Of a stretch of DNA of 64,000 nt, positions 35,227 through 46,728 are shown one piece after another (position 1 is the stretch's first letter; every line of letters begins with the position of its first letter). The DNA is from Hydrangea macrophylla (taxonomy: Eukaryota; Streptophyta; Magnoliopsida; Cornales; Hydrangeaceae). Where the stretch lies: NCBI GenBank assembly GCA_033977485.1, contig CM066989.1, forward strand, positions 32,155,095 to 32,219,094, written 5' to 3'. The notes below the pieces were generated by a model. The model ran no database searches. It saw nothing but the letters and a program-made list of their open reading frames with translations, and was not told the DNA's origin. Position numbers and translations under genes: made by a program.

Positions 35227-37861
35227 CGCCCCGTCATTCGACGGGCCTCAATTAGCATCCAAATAATCATCTTACACTATGTTTGGTTCAACAATTAATA
35301 CTATGATAGTATATTACATCACACAAGAATTTTGAAATGGATGATCAAAAGATAAGATATCATTCATAAGATCTAAGACAAATATCATACAATGCAAAAG
35401 TGAAAGATCACACAAACAAACTTAGGAAAAATCGTCTAATCACATATCAAGTAATTAAGTTTTCCAAATCTAAAGGGGGGCATGAATTGTTCTTGAAACA
35501 AATAATCAAAGAAAATGAAATATGCTTAGCAAGCTAGTATGATGCATGTTAATCTTTGAGAAAAGAAGATATCTCAATCCTCGGGATGGATGAGAACGGA
35601 AGACAAGATCAAGGGGAAGCATGAATGTATGATCAAGTTCATTCCTTATAATATTCTTAGATTAGGAGTCACAAAGCCCCCAAATCTTGCATGGATACAA
35701 TGTATGATCCTAAAATGTGCAAATGTTGTAGTGTGCTTTGTGTACATGGACTTTCTAAAGTGACTTAGAAGTCTAAAATATGTATGAATGCATGAAGATT
35801 GTTAATGTAGGATGTGTACAAATGTGGTATGAACTACTTCCTAAGACATGAGCTAATTTGAAGTACATGTAAGCATCAAATCAAAGAATGAAAGTAAAAG
35901 CATGCTTGCTATGAATAGTGGACAGAACAGTGAGTTGATTTTGTAAAAATGAAAAAGTGGGGTTAGGAATGTTTTCAATGTATGATTTTTTATGGAGATC
36001 ATCCTTACTGTGCCTAGAACACATTTCAAAAAGCCAAATCACTTTTGAAGTTACAGTTTGAGAGAAATCATATGAACAAGAGAGGTTACTCAGAAACAGA
36101 ATCCGTACTGTCGACTGAAATGTTGAAAAACCTTAGAAAATAAAAACAAAACATTTAGAGGCCCATATTGAATAGAAAGTTCCCTAAGACACTGAAGTTC
36201 AAGGGAAAATGGGTTGAGACCACTCCTTTTGGAAACGTTTTCTGTAAAACAAGTTGAAATTCAACCAAACTGCTGTGACAGTAAAGATAGAATGTCTGGA
36301 AAGAATGTTTAGACCAAAATGAGATCCTTCCAAGTGTTTCCAAGTCAAACCAAAAATCATGGGTGTTCTCTAATGAGTTAGGAAAACTTATGTTAATATT
36401 TTGAGTATTGAGTTCTAGAGAAATCTTTGAACTCAGGTCACTCACTGTTTTGAAGATTTTGACAAGAATAGGGTGAATTTCTTGAAATCAAAAAGAGGGG
36501 TTTATGAGGGGTTTTGAAATAGTGGTTTTTAGAGTGTATTTTCAGCATTTAAATGAAGGTTATGACCACTTGAAATATCAATATTGAACTCATATCAAGA
36601 ATCTCCAAGATTATTGGAGGACATTGTTTCCATTTGAGCATAACCCCAAGAATACTTTGGAAGTATTGAGGTTTTAATCATCATCTATCAAACATGTTTT
36701 TGAGCTTAAGGGCTACTATCCATAAGGATTCACTCACCTCAAACTTCATGTCATCATTTAGGTGATGATGAAGTAGTAAGTAAATAAAGAAGATAAAAAA
36801 GAAATGAGATTAAGAGGAGATGAGCATAATATGTAAACAAGCAAGTAAGTAATCAATAGATGATATTTAATGAGATCATGGACTTGTAACTTGGTGTTTC
36901 ACTCATATATGGTGACTTTGGACATGGAAGTAGCTTCCTATCTCATAAATACTCACTAAAATGGTGGTTGGGTGTATTGAATGTGAAATAAAGAGGAGTA
37001 ATGAAGTAAAAACAAAGTTGTAAACTCACTTTCTTGTGGGAAATCAAGAGGTGGAAGCTCACTTTCACTATCCTAATCTTATCTCTACAACTTTTCTCTC
37101 TACAACTTTCTAAGCTTTGTATTGCACCCCCCCCGTCCCCCCAAATGAGAGGTTAAGAGGGGTTTATATAGGCTAATTTGGGGTGATTTGGGGATTTAAA
37201 GAGTGCTCTCATTGGCTCCAAATGTCTGTGAACAAGGAACTACGTCGTTATGGTTTTTAATTAATCAAATTGGACCCCCAAAATAAATTACAAAATTGGA
37301 CTATTCTGGGGGAGAGTGCCGCGGTGGCACTGGACCTGTGCCGCGGTGGCACTGCTCCTCCAATGTCCAGATAATGCTGTTTAGGCCCCCAGAGGTTCCG
37401 GTATTCGTGAAAAGGCCCTATTTCGTCCAAAATTCACAGAAAATGCATATTTACTCCAAACTGAGGTGGTGATATACCGTTGAAAAGGTAATGTAGTCTA
37501 ATTTACATAAAAAATAGTTCAAAGATAGGTTACTTTGAAAAGTTTTATAGTATTCACAATAAAAGACGATTTGATTGCCTTTTTCACCTTCGGAAATTCA
37601 TAATATACCGGGAGCTGCTGATTTTGCCTGATTTCACTTAAAAATTCACTTTGATACTTTTCTTATGACGTAGTATGTTTTCAGTGCTTTCGGTCCAAAT
37701 CTGGGAGTTTTTTAGGCTTTCAGGGGTATTTTGGTTATTCCGAGCATTTTGAGAGATAGAACTAACTTCCATGAGTGTTTTTCTAGTCTTTTACGATCAT
37801 CGTGAACCATCGAGCTATAGGTCTTCCTAAATCTGATAGCTTCCAAAATGGGGTGTCTATA
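35227..37861 (-). repeat. 3' LTR of the Tat element, main piece
   Basis: Collinear with 53771-55444 of the 5' LTR and then with the rest of the solo LTR in reverse, ending GGGGTGTCTATA. It has two near-palindromes GTGCCGCGGTGGCAC (37315-37354). The combined LTR length is about 2.9 kb. Confidence 0.9.
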
Positions 37862-37878
37862 ATTTGCCTCTCTTTGGC
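37862..37878 (-). other. Polypurine tract of the Tat element
   Basis: Minus strand GCCAAAGAGAGGCAAAT abuts the LTR start. Confidence 0.75.
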
Positions 37879-38404
37879 ATGAACTTGCGAGGCAACGCGT
37901 GTCGCAAGCGAGTGCCAAAGCTTTGAAGAGGTAGGTCTGTTGGAGGCTATAGATTTAGGATAAAAGCATTGCCAAAGATGCAATGATGAAAACATGATGT
38001 TCAGGTTAGCGCTGGTCGCGGTCTGCATGAGCTGCCTACGTATCCCAAGGGGAATCAGACCAGGACGTAGTTCGGGGGAACAAGGGACAAAGCGTTCATG
38101 CAAATGCACCATTTAGAATAGGCGGATGCTATACTATGACATGCCATGCATGGACGTGATATGAGTTGTGTCATGAGTCTTATCATGTCTAGTGTTCTGA
38201 TCTTAGTATGAGCAGGTGCAGTGGGTTGTGCCACTCCGAGTGGGCTGGTGTTGTGCTAGTGTTTACGACTATAATGTAGTGGCCGACTTGGATAAAGACA
38301 TCAAGGTTTGGAAGACTTTGGGTATCGAGGCAAACTTTTTAAATTTCGGGAAGCGTGCTGTCAAGTGGATCAGACACAAGGTCCTTGAGGACAACAACTG
38401 ATAG

Positions 38405-38660
38405 GTGAGAGAGCTCACAAAGATCGAAAATCGGGGGTCTTATGATAATCAAAGTGAGGATGCTCATGACAAGTGAGGAAGCTCACGATGATCGATTTGG
38501 TGAGAAAGCTTATGATAAGTGAGGAGGCTCACAGTAAGTATGGTAGCTCGCGATAACTGATAGGTGAGATAACCAGAGTGAGGAAGCTCACGATAGCTGA
38601 TAAGTGAGGAAGCTCACGGTGACTGATAGATGATAAAGCTTATCAACAGATACAGGGCTG
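38405..38660. repeat. Cluster of GTGAGGAAGCTCAC hairpin units
   Basis: The 14-base imperfect palindrome occurs exactly at 38473, 38578 and 38604 and with changes at 38405, 38503 and 38519, separated by GATGATCGAT-like spacers. Noncoding part of the Tat 3' region. The stretch 37879-38404 holds no credible frame. Confidence 0.75.
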
Positions 38661-38699
38661 TAAAAGTTGGTTCTGATTTTCCGTTATCTTATGCTTGGG

Positions 38700-39235
38700 A
38701 TATTGGGGGATTCTTTCTGAGAACTCCTCTCAACTTCTGACTGAGAACCCGGACCCATTACTGAATCTCTCACGGTTGATCAAATTCTTGCCATGCCCAA
38801 ATCAAAAGAGCCAGTTAGAGCCTTTGGGAGCCGATTTCTGTCTATATATGTCTATTGGGGATGGTGTTGGACTCTCCTAGAATCCTTCTCAATTGTCGAC
38901 CGAGAACCAGGATCCGTCTCTGAATCTCTCACGGTTGATCGAAATTCTTTGACCGAGATCCAAGATCCATCACTGAATCTCTCACGATTAATCAAATCTT
39001 GCAATGCTCAATCCAAGAGAGCCGGTTAAAGCCTCCGGGAGCTAATATGTTTCTAAATTTGTCCTCGGGGGATGGTGTCAGACTCTTTTTTGAGAATCTC
39101 TCTTAATTTTGACCGAGAACCAGGATCCATCTCTGAATCTCTCGTGATTGAACAAATTTGGCAATGGGAGTCCCAAAAAGCCTGTTCGGGTCTCTTGGGA
39201 GCCGTTTTCTCTCTGTAACTATCCTCTGGGGATAA
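38700..39235. repeat. About three copies of a roughly 157-bp tandem repeat
   Basis: The landmark CTGAATCTCTCACGGTTGAT starts near 38762 and 38919, diverged copies near 38977 and 39135; GGGAGCCGATTT near 38827, 39037 and 39197. It lies between the polypurine tract and the antisense PMD gene. Confidence 0.75.
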
Positions 39236-39397
39236 GTTGAATCTAATGGGGCTAAAACCTTGTGAACCCTGACTAAAATGTGCCATTGGGGCTGATCGCG
39301 ACCAAAAATGAGCTGAAAAGGGCTGAAATAGAGCAAAGCAGGGCCCACAGAGAGCAGTGCCAATGCGATACTGGGCCACTACCGCGGCGATAGTTGG

Positions 39398-39418
39398 CCA
39401 GTGCCGCGGTGGCACTGG
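39398..39418. promoter_or_regulatory. GTGCCGCGGTGGCAC near-palindrome upstream of the PMD gene
   Basis: Same 15-base core as in the Tat LTR at 37315-37354, with two more degraded copies directly upstream (about 39353-39397). It is about 220 bp before the first ATG of the antisense PMD gene. Confidence 0.5.
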
Positions 39419-40624
39419 GTGTCCAAACTCCATGTTTGTATACCTTGGGTTTTTGAGCTCTAAATGCTCATTTTTGGCCATTTTTAAGTGTTTTTGGAGC
39501 CAAAATTCGTCAAAACGCAGCTTGTGCATGCTCAGGTGAATAATCTTTCCCCACGATTGGAATTTTGATTGGTGTTTTAGTTTCCTCTAATTTTCAAGAA
39601 GAAAGTTTGGCTCTAACTTCTATTTTCTTTATAGATCCATGGCTTCAAGCTCGAGGAGTCTCTCAAAGAAGGCCAAGGAACGGGTAAGGGTCGAGAGCCA
39701 ACCCCCGGAGTTATTTTGCATGACCCTCAACGTCACCTTTCGGTCGCGGCTCTAGCGAGTCAGGTAAATGAAACTTTTGGTAGTTTAGGACTATTTATGT
39801 GCATTGTGCTAGTTTTGTGAACTGTAGTGTGCGCCTAGAGGTTGTTGGAAGTTCATTTTGTGCTCATTTGTTGCTTTTGTGAAGTTGGACTTTGGGTCAT
39901 AAATAGTGACATTGTGCCTGATTTTGCTGTTTTTGATGTGTACAAGTGCCTGAGGTGACCTTGAAGGGCCACGGTAGTCTCGCCCATGCTTTCCTGTGGT
40001 ATACTCAACTTTCGCCTGCTGTTAGGAAAATGGTAGAGGATGTCGGGTTTGGCGGGTTTGTCTGCCTGGTTTCAAAAAGTACCAATGACTTGGCATACTT
40101 TTATGCTCTTGTGGAGAGATGGTGGGACACGACAAATACTTTTCATCTGTCGTTCGGTGAAATGACGATGACGCCCTTCGACTTTTCCATGATTGCCGTC
40201 TTGAGAGTTGGCGGGAAGCGTCTGATCCTGGATTATTTTTATGACATCGATCCTGAAGCTGTTGAGATGCTGATTGAGGCAGTTCCTCCTAGTCTGGAGG
40301 GGCATCGGTTCCCTTACGACTGACTTTATAGGGCTTATGGCAGGGGGGGACACACTCTCAATGATCGGCAGCTGTTACGGGCCTTCCTTCTGTATGTTCT
40401 CGGCTGCTCAATTTTTACAACACAAAATGTCCAGGTGAGCCCGAGGCTCCTCACCTGCTTGGCGACTATTGACGAGATTCCTTCTTACGACTGGGGCGGT
40501 GCTGCCCTGGCTCACCATTATAAGCACATGGGTGAGGTTTCCCGTGGCGGCATCAAATCTACTATAGGTTCTGGCGAGCTTGGGTGGTATGTTCTGTGAC
40601 TTTTCCCTTTTCTTTTTGGCCCTT

Positions 40625-41991
40625 TGATCGGGAGAGAACTAATCCTAATTATATGCCTTAACGAGCATTTGTTAGTACCTTTTTTATCCTGTTTTTGTAT
40701 ATTTTTACTTTGTTTTCTAGTTTCTGACAGGTTTTGGAAGAAATCAGCTAAACCAGGCTAAACAGGGTGAAAAGTCAGAAAGAAAGAAGCTGAAAAAATC
40801 AAGTCGCGCGCGCGACCCGCGGGCGCGAAAATCAGAGAATCGCTCGCGCGATCCGCTCGCGCGAGAACCCCAGATTCGCTCGCGCGACCCGCGCGCGCGA
40901 GGTACCAAAAGTCGCGCTCGCGCGACCCGCTAGCGCGATATGCCCAAAAACCAAAGTTGCGTATTTCAGTATACTGAAGACTCCTGTGCAAACGAGACTG
41001 CTAAACGACGTCCAGACTGTAAATTACATGCGTTTCAGTTCGTTTCGGGTTAGGAAGCCGTCCAAAGCTTGTACAAACTCTATATAAACTCCAAATCTAC
41101 TCAATTATGGGGTTGGCAATTATTATACACATTCATATACAGCCATATACACACACTTCCAGCCCTTGAAGAGGGAGAAGCAAGGAGAAGAAGAAGAAGA
41201 CCAAGGATCTCCATGGCCTCCTCCATCAACTACTTGCCGATCTCTACTCCTATGGCAGCTTAGATCATCGATCTAGGGTTTCAATGAAGCCCTAGATGAG
41301 TAATAGGGTTTTATTTATGCTTTTATTTTAGTTTTATTATGTATGGATGACAGTCACATGTTTAGAGGATTTTTATAAATAAATCGTACTTACATTGATT
41401 AAATCATTGCTTTCAAAATTTATTCTTGTCTTAGATCTATTTTGACTGTGATGTGCTCAACGATCTATTCTTGCTGTGCTTGTGTAGATTGTTTACATGT
41501 GATGGTGCTTTATTGATGCGTGCTATCAAGTATCCGAATAGTCCATGCCTAGGTTAGACGGATTAGATCACAACCCTAGTTTAGTGTGATATAATTCGTG
41601 CTATCCGCAGATGGATTATGTTGGTGCTTGAACCATGATTATCTTCTTGTCAGAGGAATTGGGCTTGTAGCTACAATTCCCCATCCAACGTAATAAGCTA
41701 AAGTAATTCATAAATATTCCTATTATGAATCTAGTGGTGGATTTGCAATCCTAGGTTCCCTTAAACATTCATTAAAAACACTTTTAATTGCTTTCATAGT
41801 TTAGATTTATTTTTATTGTTATTAGTTTAATTAAATCCAAATCAAAATCCGTTTTTCCTAATTAATTAGACTTAGGTTTTAAAATTAAGTTGCTGTAGTA
41901 ATCAATCTCTGTGGGTTCGACCTTTACTTTCACACTACAAATCTTTAGAAAAGTAAAGAATACTTTTTATATCTTGATATTGACAACATCA
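40625..41991 (+). mobile_element. Solo LTR, 1367 bp
   Basis: TGATCGGGAG...ACAACATCA with exact CCCTT on both sides (40620-40624, 41992-41996). The empty site is seen at about 345-352. It contains a TATA box (CTATATAAAC, 41079) and near its end the CTGTGGGTTCGACC word common in plant gypsy LTRs. It carries no coding sequence; family not identified. Confidence 0.92.
40804..40940. repeat. CGCGCG palindrome array in the 1367-bp solo LTR
   Basis: Repeated CTCGCGCGAG-, TCGCGCGCGA- and CCGCTCGCGCG-type words in about 135 bp, ending about 140 bp before the TATA box. Strikingly CpG-rich against an AT-rich background. Confidence 0.85.
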
Positions 41992-43477
41992 CCCTTTCTT
42001 GTTTCTATTTTCTAACTTTCACTTTTTTTGTGCAGCTCTGGAGCTTCGAGTACCTGAAAATGTTGGCTCCTACCCCTGCCGATGAGTCGGGTGAGGATGA
42101 GGATGGCATGACTCCTGTGCTTTTGTTCCCTCGGGGCTTGAGAAGGAGGAGGGATGTTGTTGGGGTCAAGAGCAGGGCCCATCGGATTGTCCTCCTAAGA
42201 AATTTCTTATCCGAGCTGACGGTCGCTAGTGTTGATTGGACGCCTTCGGAGCATGTTTCCTATGCTGCCCCAGAGAAGATATAGGCAGTCAGGCCTCTTA
42301 CTTATTGTCGACTTCTGATGGAGAGTACTGAGTGTAGGTAGTGGTATCTTGGCGAGCGGGTGTCCCGGCAGGTGGTTAGCGGTCCGAGGTACCGCGTTCC
42401 TCATACCCCTCCCGTACTGATGCTTGGGACCATTTCTGTTTCGAGACTGGTTATGAGACCTATCGTGGCCGCTTCCTGATGCCCAGCTTTCCACTCTTGG
42501 ATGTGAGTTTCTTTTACGTTTTTGTCTCTATTCGTCACTTATGTTTTTGGACTCATCTTTTTCTAACTTGTTTTGTGCCTACAGTTTCGCGAGATGTATA
42601 GGAGACAGGCTCCCCCAGCTTCTGATCCTATCCCTCCTTGGGATTGGACTGTCAATGTTTTGGGTACCGATGGATCCCCCCAGGTCATAGAGGTGCCACG
42701 AGTCATGTGCGGGTACCCTACCCAGTCAACAGGCGTCCTCAGCGTCCCTTGGAGTTATGCCGAGGAGGGTCACGCCTTGGCATCTAGTTTACGGTCTTTG
42801 GACCTTACGCGGGACCATAGGGTATGTCTCTATTTTTGTGCTTCTTAAGGTTATGAGGCTCTAACCCCAGATTTTACCTTTGACTGATGGATGGTATGCG
42901 GTTGTTCACCACCAGTCAGATGGCGTCCTTGGTAGGTTTCTGACTCGACTCTATTTTTGTACTTTTGTTGCTCCTCGACTGATTGCCTTTATTTGTGTGT
43001 GTAGTGTCGTGGGGGCGGTGCTAGCTCGTCTAGAACTAGGCCAATGTGCAGGGGTGGCAGGAGGAGGCCCTCACCGGCGTACACTCCGGGTGGTCTGACA
43101 GAGGATAAAGAAGAGGAGGACTGAGGACTGAGGCCTCCTAAGCTGAGACTTTTGTTTTGTCTTCATTTCACGTTTTCGATTGGGTTGTACTAGTGAATGA
43201 TGGATGATGTGTAGGATGATTTGTTACCTTTGACAGAGTATTATGATGTTTTGCCTTTTAGGCCGGATAGCTTCTGGTTTGAAGGCGCAGTTGTGTGCTT
43301 GTTTTAGTTTGGTGATCGTGTGACGATATATATATGCACTGTGATTCTGTGATTGTTGATGTTACTGTGATGAGCAGCCTTGTGATAGTGAGTGTGTTTG
43401 CCTTACAGTTGGGATAGTCCGTGAAACGGGGAGGTACTGCCAAAATTTCAAATTTTGCTAGAGTCACGACAGAAAAT

Positions 43478-44476
43478 ATGGCATTGTATGATCCTGCTCA
43501 ACTCACAGCTTGGCTGAACATCACAGATGGCATGGAACGGATCAACCTTTTCAGTTATGGCTTGACCGAGCTATTCTCCCTTCATCAGATGGCTTTGAAT
43601 ACTGAGTTCATGCGTGCTGCCATTGCCCATTGGGACCCGGTAAATCATGTCTTTAATTTTAATGGCTTGGAGATATGTCCCCTGTTTAAGGAATTCTGCT
43701 CTATTCTCGGCTTCAATCTAGACTCAGACCTAATTCTTCCTTCTACTGGTACCCCCAGTCCTACTCACGATTTAGCTGAATATCTAAACTGTTCAACTGC
43801 TATCTCCCACCGACTAATTCATGGTGAGGTCCTCGACATTGCCTCCATCATCGCCCGGTATGCTACTCCTGGAAATCCCAGCGTATATGATGCTACCCGT
43901 GGGGCCGCTCTGATCTTATGCACGACTTTGCACTTTCTATTTTCGAGTACTTCTATTGACTTTGTGCATATGTGCCTTGGGCTAAAATTGAGTAAGAACC
44001 CCATGGCCATGGTTCTAGCTGAAACCCTGAATGGTTTGGATATCGCTTTTAATCAAGGAACTCTTCTCCTTTCTGGGGCGCCCTTGGTGTTACAGGCTTG
44101 GTTATATGAGCGCCTTCAGTTTTGGACAGGCCGAGTGCCACTGATTTACTTTTGCAGGGCCGTGCTTTATTCCCACTATACTTTTGCCAATTGGGTTAGT
44201 ATGATGGGTGCTCTTTCTGAGGCAGACATTTGCTGTATTATGGGGTGTTGTGGTCTTCATGCTGTGACCATAAGCCTCGGGGATCACTCAAGAGTATGGT
44301 TAATGGGTCTGAGAGAGACTTTTTTTTATCACCCTCGCCTATTGGCCAGGCAGTACGGGCGAGTTCAGGAGGTCCCCCGGGGGTTTACTGAGTGGGTCTT
44401 TGCTTCCAGAGTCAGTGCTGTCACCATTGCCGCTTTCAACAACGGCTGGGCCTGCCGAGTAAAAGCCTATTTCTAA
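43478..44476 (+). CDS. DUF7745-like protein, intact frame, antisense to Tat pol
   Basis: 332 codons from MALYDPAQLTAWLN to RVKAYF. The upstream codons (43421-43477) are open too but lack an ATG and look like a 5' exon tail after a TTACAG acceptor (43403-43408). Helical, with WDPVNHVFNFNGLEICPLFKEFCSILGF near residue 50 and ETLNGLD...QAWLYERLQFW near 190-225, resembling the plant DUF7745 family. No catalytic motif, signal peptide or membrane segment is evident. AATAAA at 44490 may serve as polyadenylation signal. It is the only long unbroken frame of this module; copy 1 has two stops. It could be translated alone or as the last exon of the PMD gene. Confidence 0.65.
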   Translation: MALYDPAQLTAWLNITDGMERINLFSYGLTELFSLHQMALNTEFMRAAIAHWDPVNHVFNFNGLEICPLFKEFCSILGFNLDSDLILPSTGTPSPTHDLAEYLNCSTAISHRLIHGEVLDIASIIARYATPGNPSVYDATRGAALILCTTLHFLFSSTSIDFVHMCLGLKLSKNPMAMVLAETLNGLDIAFNQGTLLLSGAPLVLQAWLYERLQFWTGRVPLIYFCRAVLYSHYTFANWVSMMGALSEADICCIMGCCGLHAVTISLGDHSRVWLMGLRETFFYHPRLLARQYGRVQEVPRGFTEWVFASRVSAVTIAAFNNGWACRVKAYF

Positions 44477-44744
44477 AGACCTTTGAAGAAATAAAAATAA
44501 AACTTGACTCAACGGATTCTGCTTTTTCCTCCAAGTGTCTTTAATATTTGTGATTGCTTTTAAAAGACTTTTATCTTTTATGCCATTCCTGCTGATGTAA
44601 TATTCGAGGTTTATTTATTGGTGAACCTTGGTTACTTTCAGAACCTTCTTTTATGCATTATGGATTTTTGAAAACGTTTTGTAACATGATTCTTGATTAG
44701 ATGTTGCTTTTTGGTACTTGCTCGAGCATGCTGGGGCGATTAGA

Positions 44745-44895
44745 GGCAAACGAGGCGGGTAGCCGAAGTTTGCCCCTAGTTTGGGATATGGATGGTTGTA
44801 AGGCAAACGAGGTAGATGACTGGCGTTTGCCCCTAGTTTAGGAGGGATTTAGACAAACGAGACGAGTGCCCGAAGTTTGCCCCTAGTGTGAAGGG
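44745..44895. repeat. Three copies of a 50-57 bp repeat
   Basis: GGCAAACGAGGCGGGTAGCC with GTTTGCCCCTAGTTT recurs at 44745, 44802 and 44852. The surrounding spacer 44500-45095 has no frame. Confidence 0.8.
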
Positions 44896-45095
44896 TGGTT
44901 TCTGGGTTATGGTAAGGACCGCAAATTTTATTCTCTCATATGCTCATAATTTTTGCCTAGGCAGTGGTGAAATGACCTAGCGAGCTCTTTTATCTCTTTT
45001 GTTATTGCTCACTTTGAATTTAGCCCTAATTTTTGCCTAGATGTCCTTTCAAATTTTTGACCTAGTGAGCCATCCTTCTTTTCTTTTGAAAGTCT

Positions 45096-45595
45096 ACCTA
45101 CGTACCCCCGAGTGGGGATCAGGTCCAACATAGTTCGGGCCATGGTAGGAAACAAGTGGGTTGATTTTGATGTGACTGAACCGATGCGGTTGCCTACGTA
45201 TCCCCGAGTGGGAATCAGGTCGAGTGTAATTTAAGGCAAGGCTTGAAAGAAATTGGGTTATTTTTAGGTAGGTGGGACGACCGAACCGATGCGGTTGCCT
45301 ACGTATCCCCGAGTGGGAATCAGGTCGAGCGTAGTTCAAGGCAAGGCTTGAAAGAAATTGGGTTATTTTTAGGTAGGTGGGACGACCGAACCGATGCAAT
45401 TGCCTACGTATCCCCGAGTGGGAATCAGGTCAAGCGTAGTTCAAGGCAATGCTTGAAAGAAATTGGGTTATTTTTAGGTAGGTGGGACAACCAAACCGAT
45501 GCGGTTGCCTACATATCCCCGAGTGGGAATCATGTCAAGCGTAGTTCAAGGCAAGACTTGAAAGAAATTGGTAAAAAGGTCAAGCATAATACTTT
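45096..45595. repeat. 105-bp tandem repeat, four to five copies
   Basis: TGCCTACGTATCCCCGAGTG starts at 45191, 45296, 45401 and 45506, exactly 105 apart, with a diverged copy at 45096. It lies directly after the integrase frame. A related word (TGCCTACGTATCCC) recurs near 38033. Because 105 is divisible by three, long spurious frames run through it. Confidence 0.95.
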
Positions 45596-45741
45596 TTAAG
45601 GCGATCCATATTGATTGGTTCTTTGAATTCTACACCATCGAGGTCCATGAGGTAGGTTGCTCCTCCGGAAAGGATAGTTTTGACGATGTAAGGGCCAACC
45701 CATTTAGGTTTGAACTTCTCATGCGAATTAAAGATCGGGGC

Positions 45742-46707
45742 TCATAGTTCCTTCAGAATAAGGTCACCCTTGACAATTTTCCTCGGACGAACCTTCTTGT
45801 TAAAGGCACGGGCTATCCTCTTTTGATAGATTCGGACATGGTTGACTGCCGCTAGGCGCTTTTCATCTATGAGAGCCAATTCCTCGTACCTTTCCCTTAA
45901 CCAGTCAGATTCTAAAATTTCACATTCCACCATCACTCGCAAGGATGGTAATTCTATCTCGACCAGAAGTACTGCCTCTATACCATATATCAGTGAGTAA
46001 GGAGTCGCTCCTGTAGACGTCCTTATCGATGTTTTGTATCCCCAAAGTACAAACGGTAGTTTCTCGTGCCAGTCTTTGTAAGTATCGGCCGACTTCTGTA
46101 GTATGGTCTTGACATTCTTGTTTGCAGCCTCGACTGGCTCGTTGGTTTGCAGCCTGTATGGTGATGACTTATGATAAGTGATTTTGTGTTCCTCAAACAG
46201 ATCCCTGACTTCTGCTTTGAAATGACTTTCGTTGTCCGAAATAATCTCATGGGGGACTCCATAGCGGCAAATGAGATTTCTCTTGATGAACTTGGCCACT
46301 TCTTTGGCCTCCAACTTAGTGTAGGATGCAGCTTCTACCCACTTTGTGAAGTAGTCGATGGCCACCAGAATGTATCGATTCCCATTCGAGGCCTTTGGAA
46401 CAATTTCGCCAATGATATCAATTCCCCAGGTTGAGAATGGCCACGGGGAGGTCATACTATAGAGCAGAGATGGCGGTACATGCATCATGTTTGCATGGAT
46501 CTGGCATTTGTGGCACCTTCTCACATATTCACAACAGTCTTTTTCCAATGTTGTCCAATAGTACCCTTGTCTTACGATCTTCTTGGCCAGCATGTGACTG
46601 TTCATGTGTGGACCGCATACCCCTTTGTGTATCTCTTTCATCATCCTTCTGGCACTCTTCCCGAACAAGCAAGTCAGGTTGTGACCATTGTACCCTTTCT
46701 TTAACAA
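45742..46707 (-). CDS. Tat integrase
   Basis: 321 codons open. HHCC zinc motif (EIHKGVCGPHMNSHMLAKKI ... CHKCQIHAN), core with WGIDIIGEI, a second Asp in ISDNESHF where SDNGSHF is usual, and NEPVEAANK around the catalytic Glu where NGAVEAANK is usual. C-terminal region ends KIVKGDLILKEL; a stop at 45742 precedes further conserved-looking residues (KPKWVGPYIVKTIL on the minus strand to about 45600), so the GPY end is cut off. Catalytic acids remain; neighbouring glycines are altered. Confidence 0.9.
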   Translation of the reverse strand: MLKKGYNGHNLTCLFGKSARRMMKEIHKGVCGPHMNSHMLAKKIVRQGYYWTTLEKDCCEYVRRCHKCQIHANMMHVPPSLLYSMTSPWPFSTWGIDIIGEIVPKASNGNRYILVAIDYFTKWVEAASYTKLEAKEVAKFIKRNLICRYGVPHEIISDNESHFKAEVRDLFEEHKITYHKSSPYRLQTNEPVEAANKNVKTILQKSADTYKDWHEKLPFVLWGYKTSIRTSTGATPYSLIYGIEAVLLVEIELPSLRVMVECEILESDWLRERYEELALIDEKRLAAVNHVRIYQKRIARAFNKKVRPRKIVKGDLILKEL

Positions 46708-46728
46708 TTTTCCTCTATAGATGATGAA

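Larger units (their letters stand above)
39639..43140 (+). pseudogene. PMD gene antisense to Tat pol, copy 2, interrupted by a solo LTR
   Basis: Likely start ATG 39639 (MASSSRSLSKKAKE), after a possible 5'UTR intron (CAG/GTGAAT near 39534, TTTATAG before 39635). A main exon from about 39946 encodes VTLKGHGSLAHAF, LVERWWDTTNTFHLSFGEMT and FSMIAVLRVGG, the core pattern of the plant mobile domain. TGA at 40321-40323 interrupts it; the same frame continues with LYRAYGRGDTL and RAFLLYVLGCSIF. Later exons are near 42035-42290, 42400-42500, 42585-42820 and 42885-43140. The solo LTR at 40625-41991 lies in an intron, so the break is at the TGA rather than there. The function of PMD proteins in elements is unknown; some cellular PMD proteins take part in silencing. 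Confidence 0.75.

Noticed and set aside
36155..36445. Frames inside the Tat LTRs (also 54625-54873)
   Set aside because: LTR sequence; the frames are not conserved in length between the two copies.
39053..39529. 158-codon minus-strand frame
   Set aside because: Runs through the 157-bp repeats and the upstream region of the PMD gene; no recognisable motif.
40625..41991. 64-codon frame ending STPMAA as a gene
   Set aside because: It lies wholly in a solo LTR downstream of its TATA box; likely chance or LTR leader.
45243..45599. 118-codon plus-strand frame and a minus-strand frame in the same stretch
   Set aside because: Both arise from the 105-bp tandem repeat (35 codons per unit); no start context or domain.
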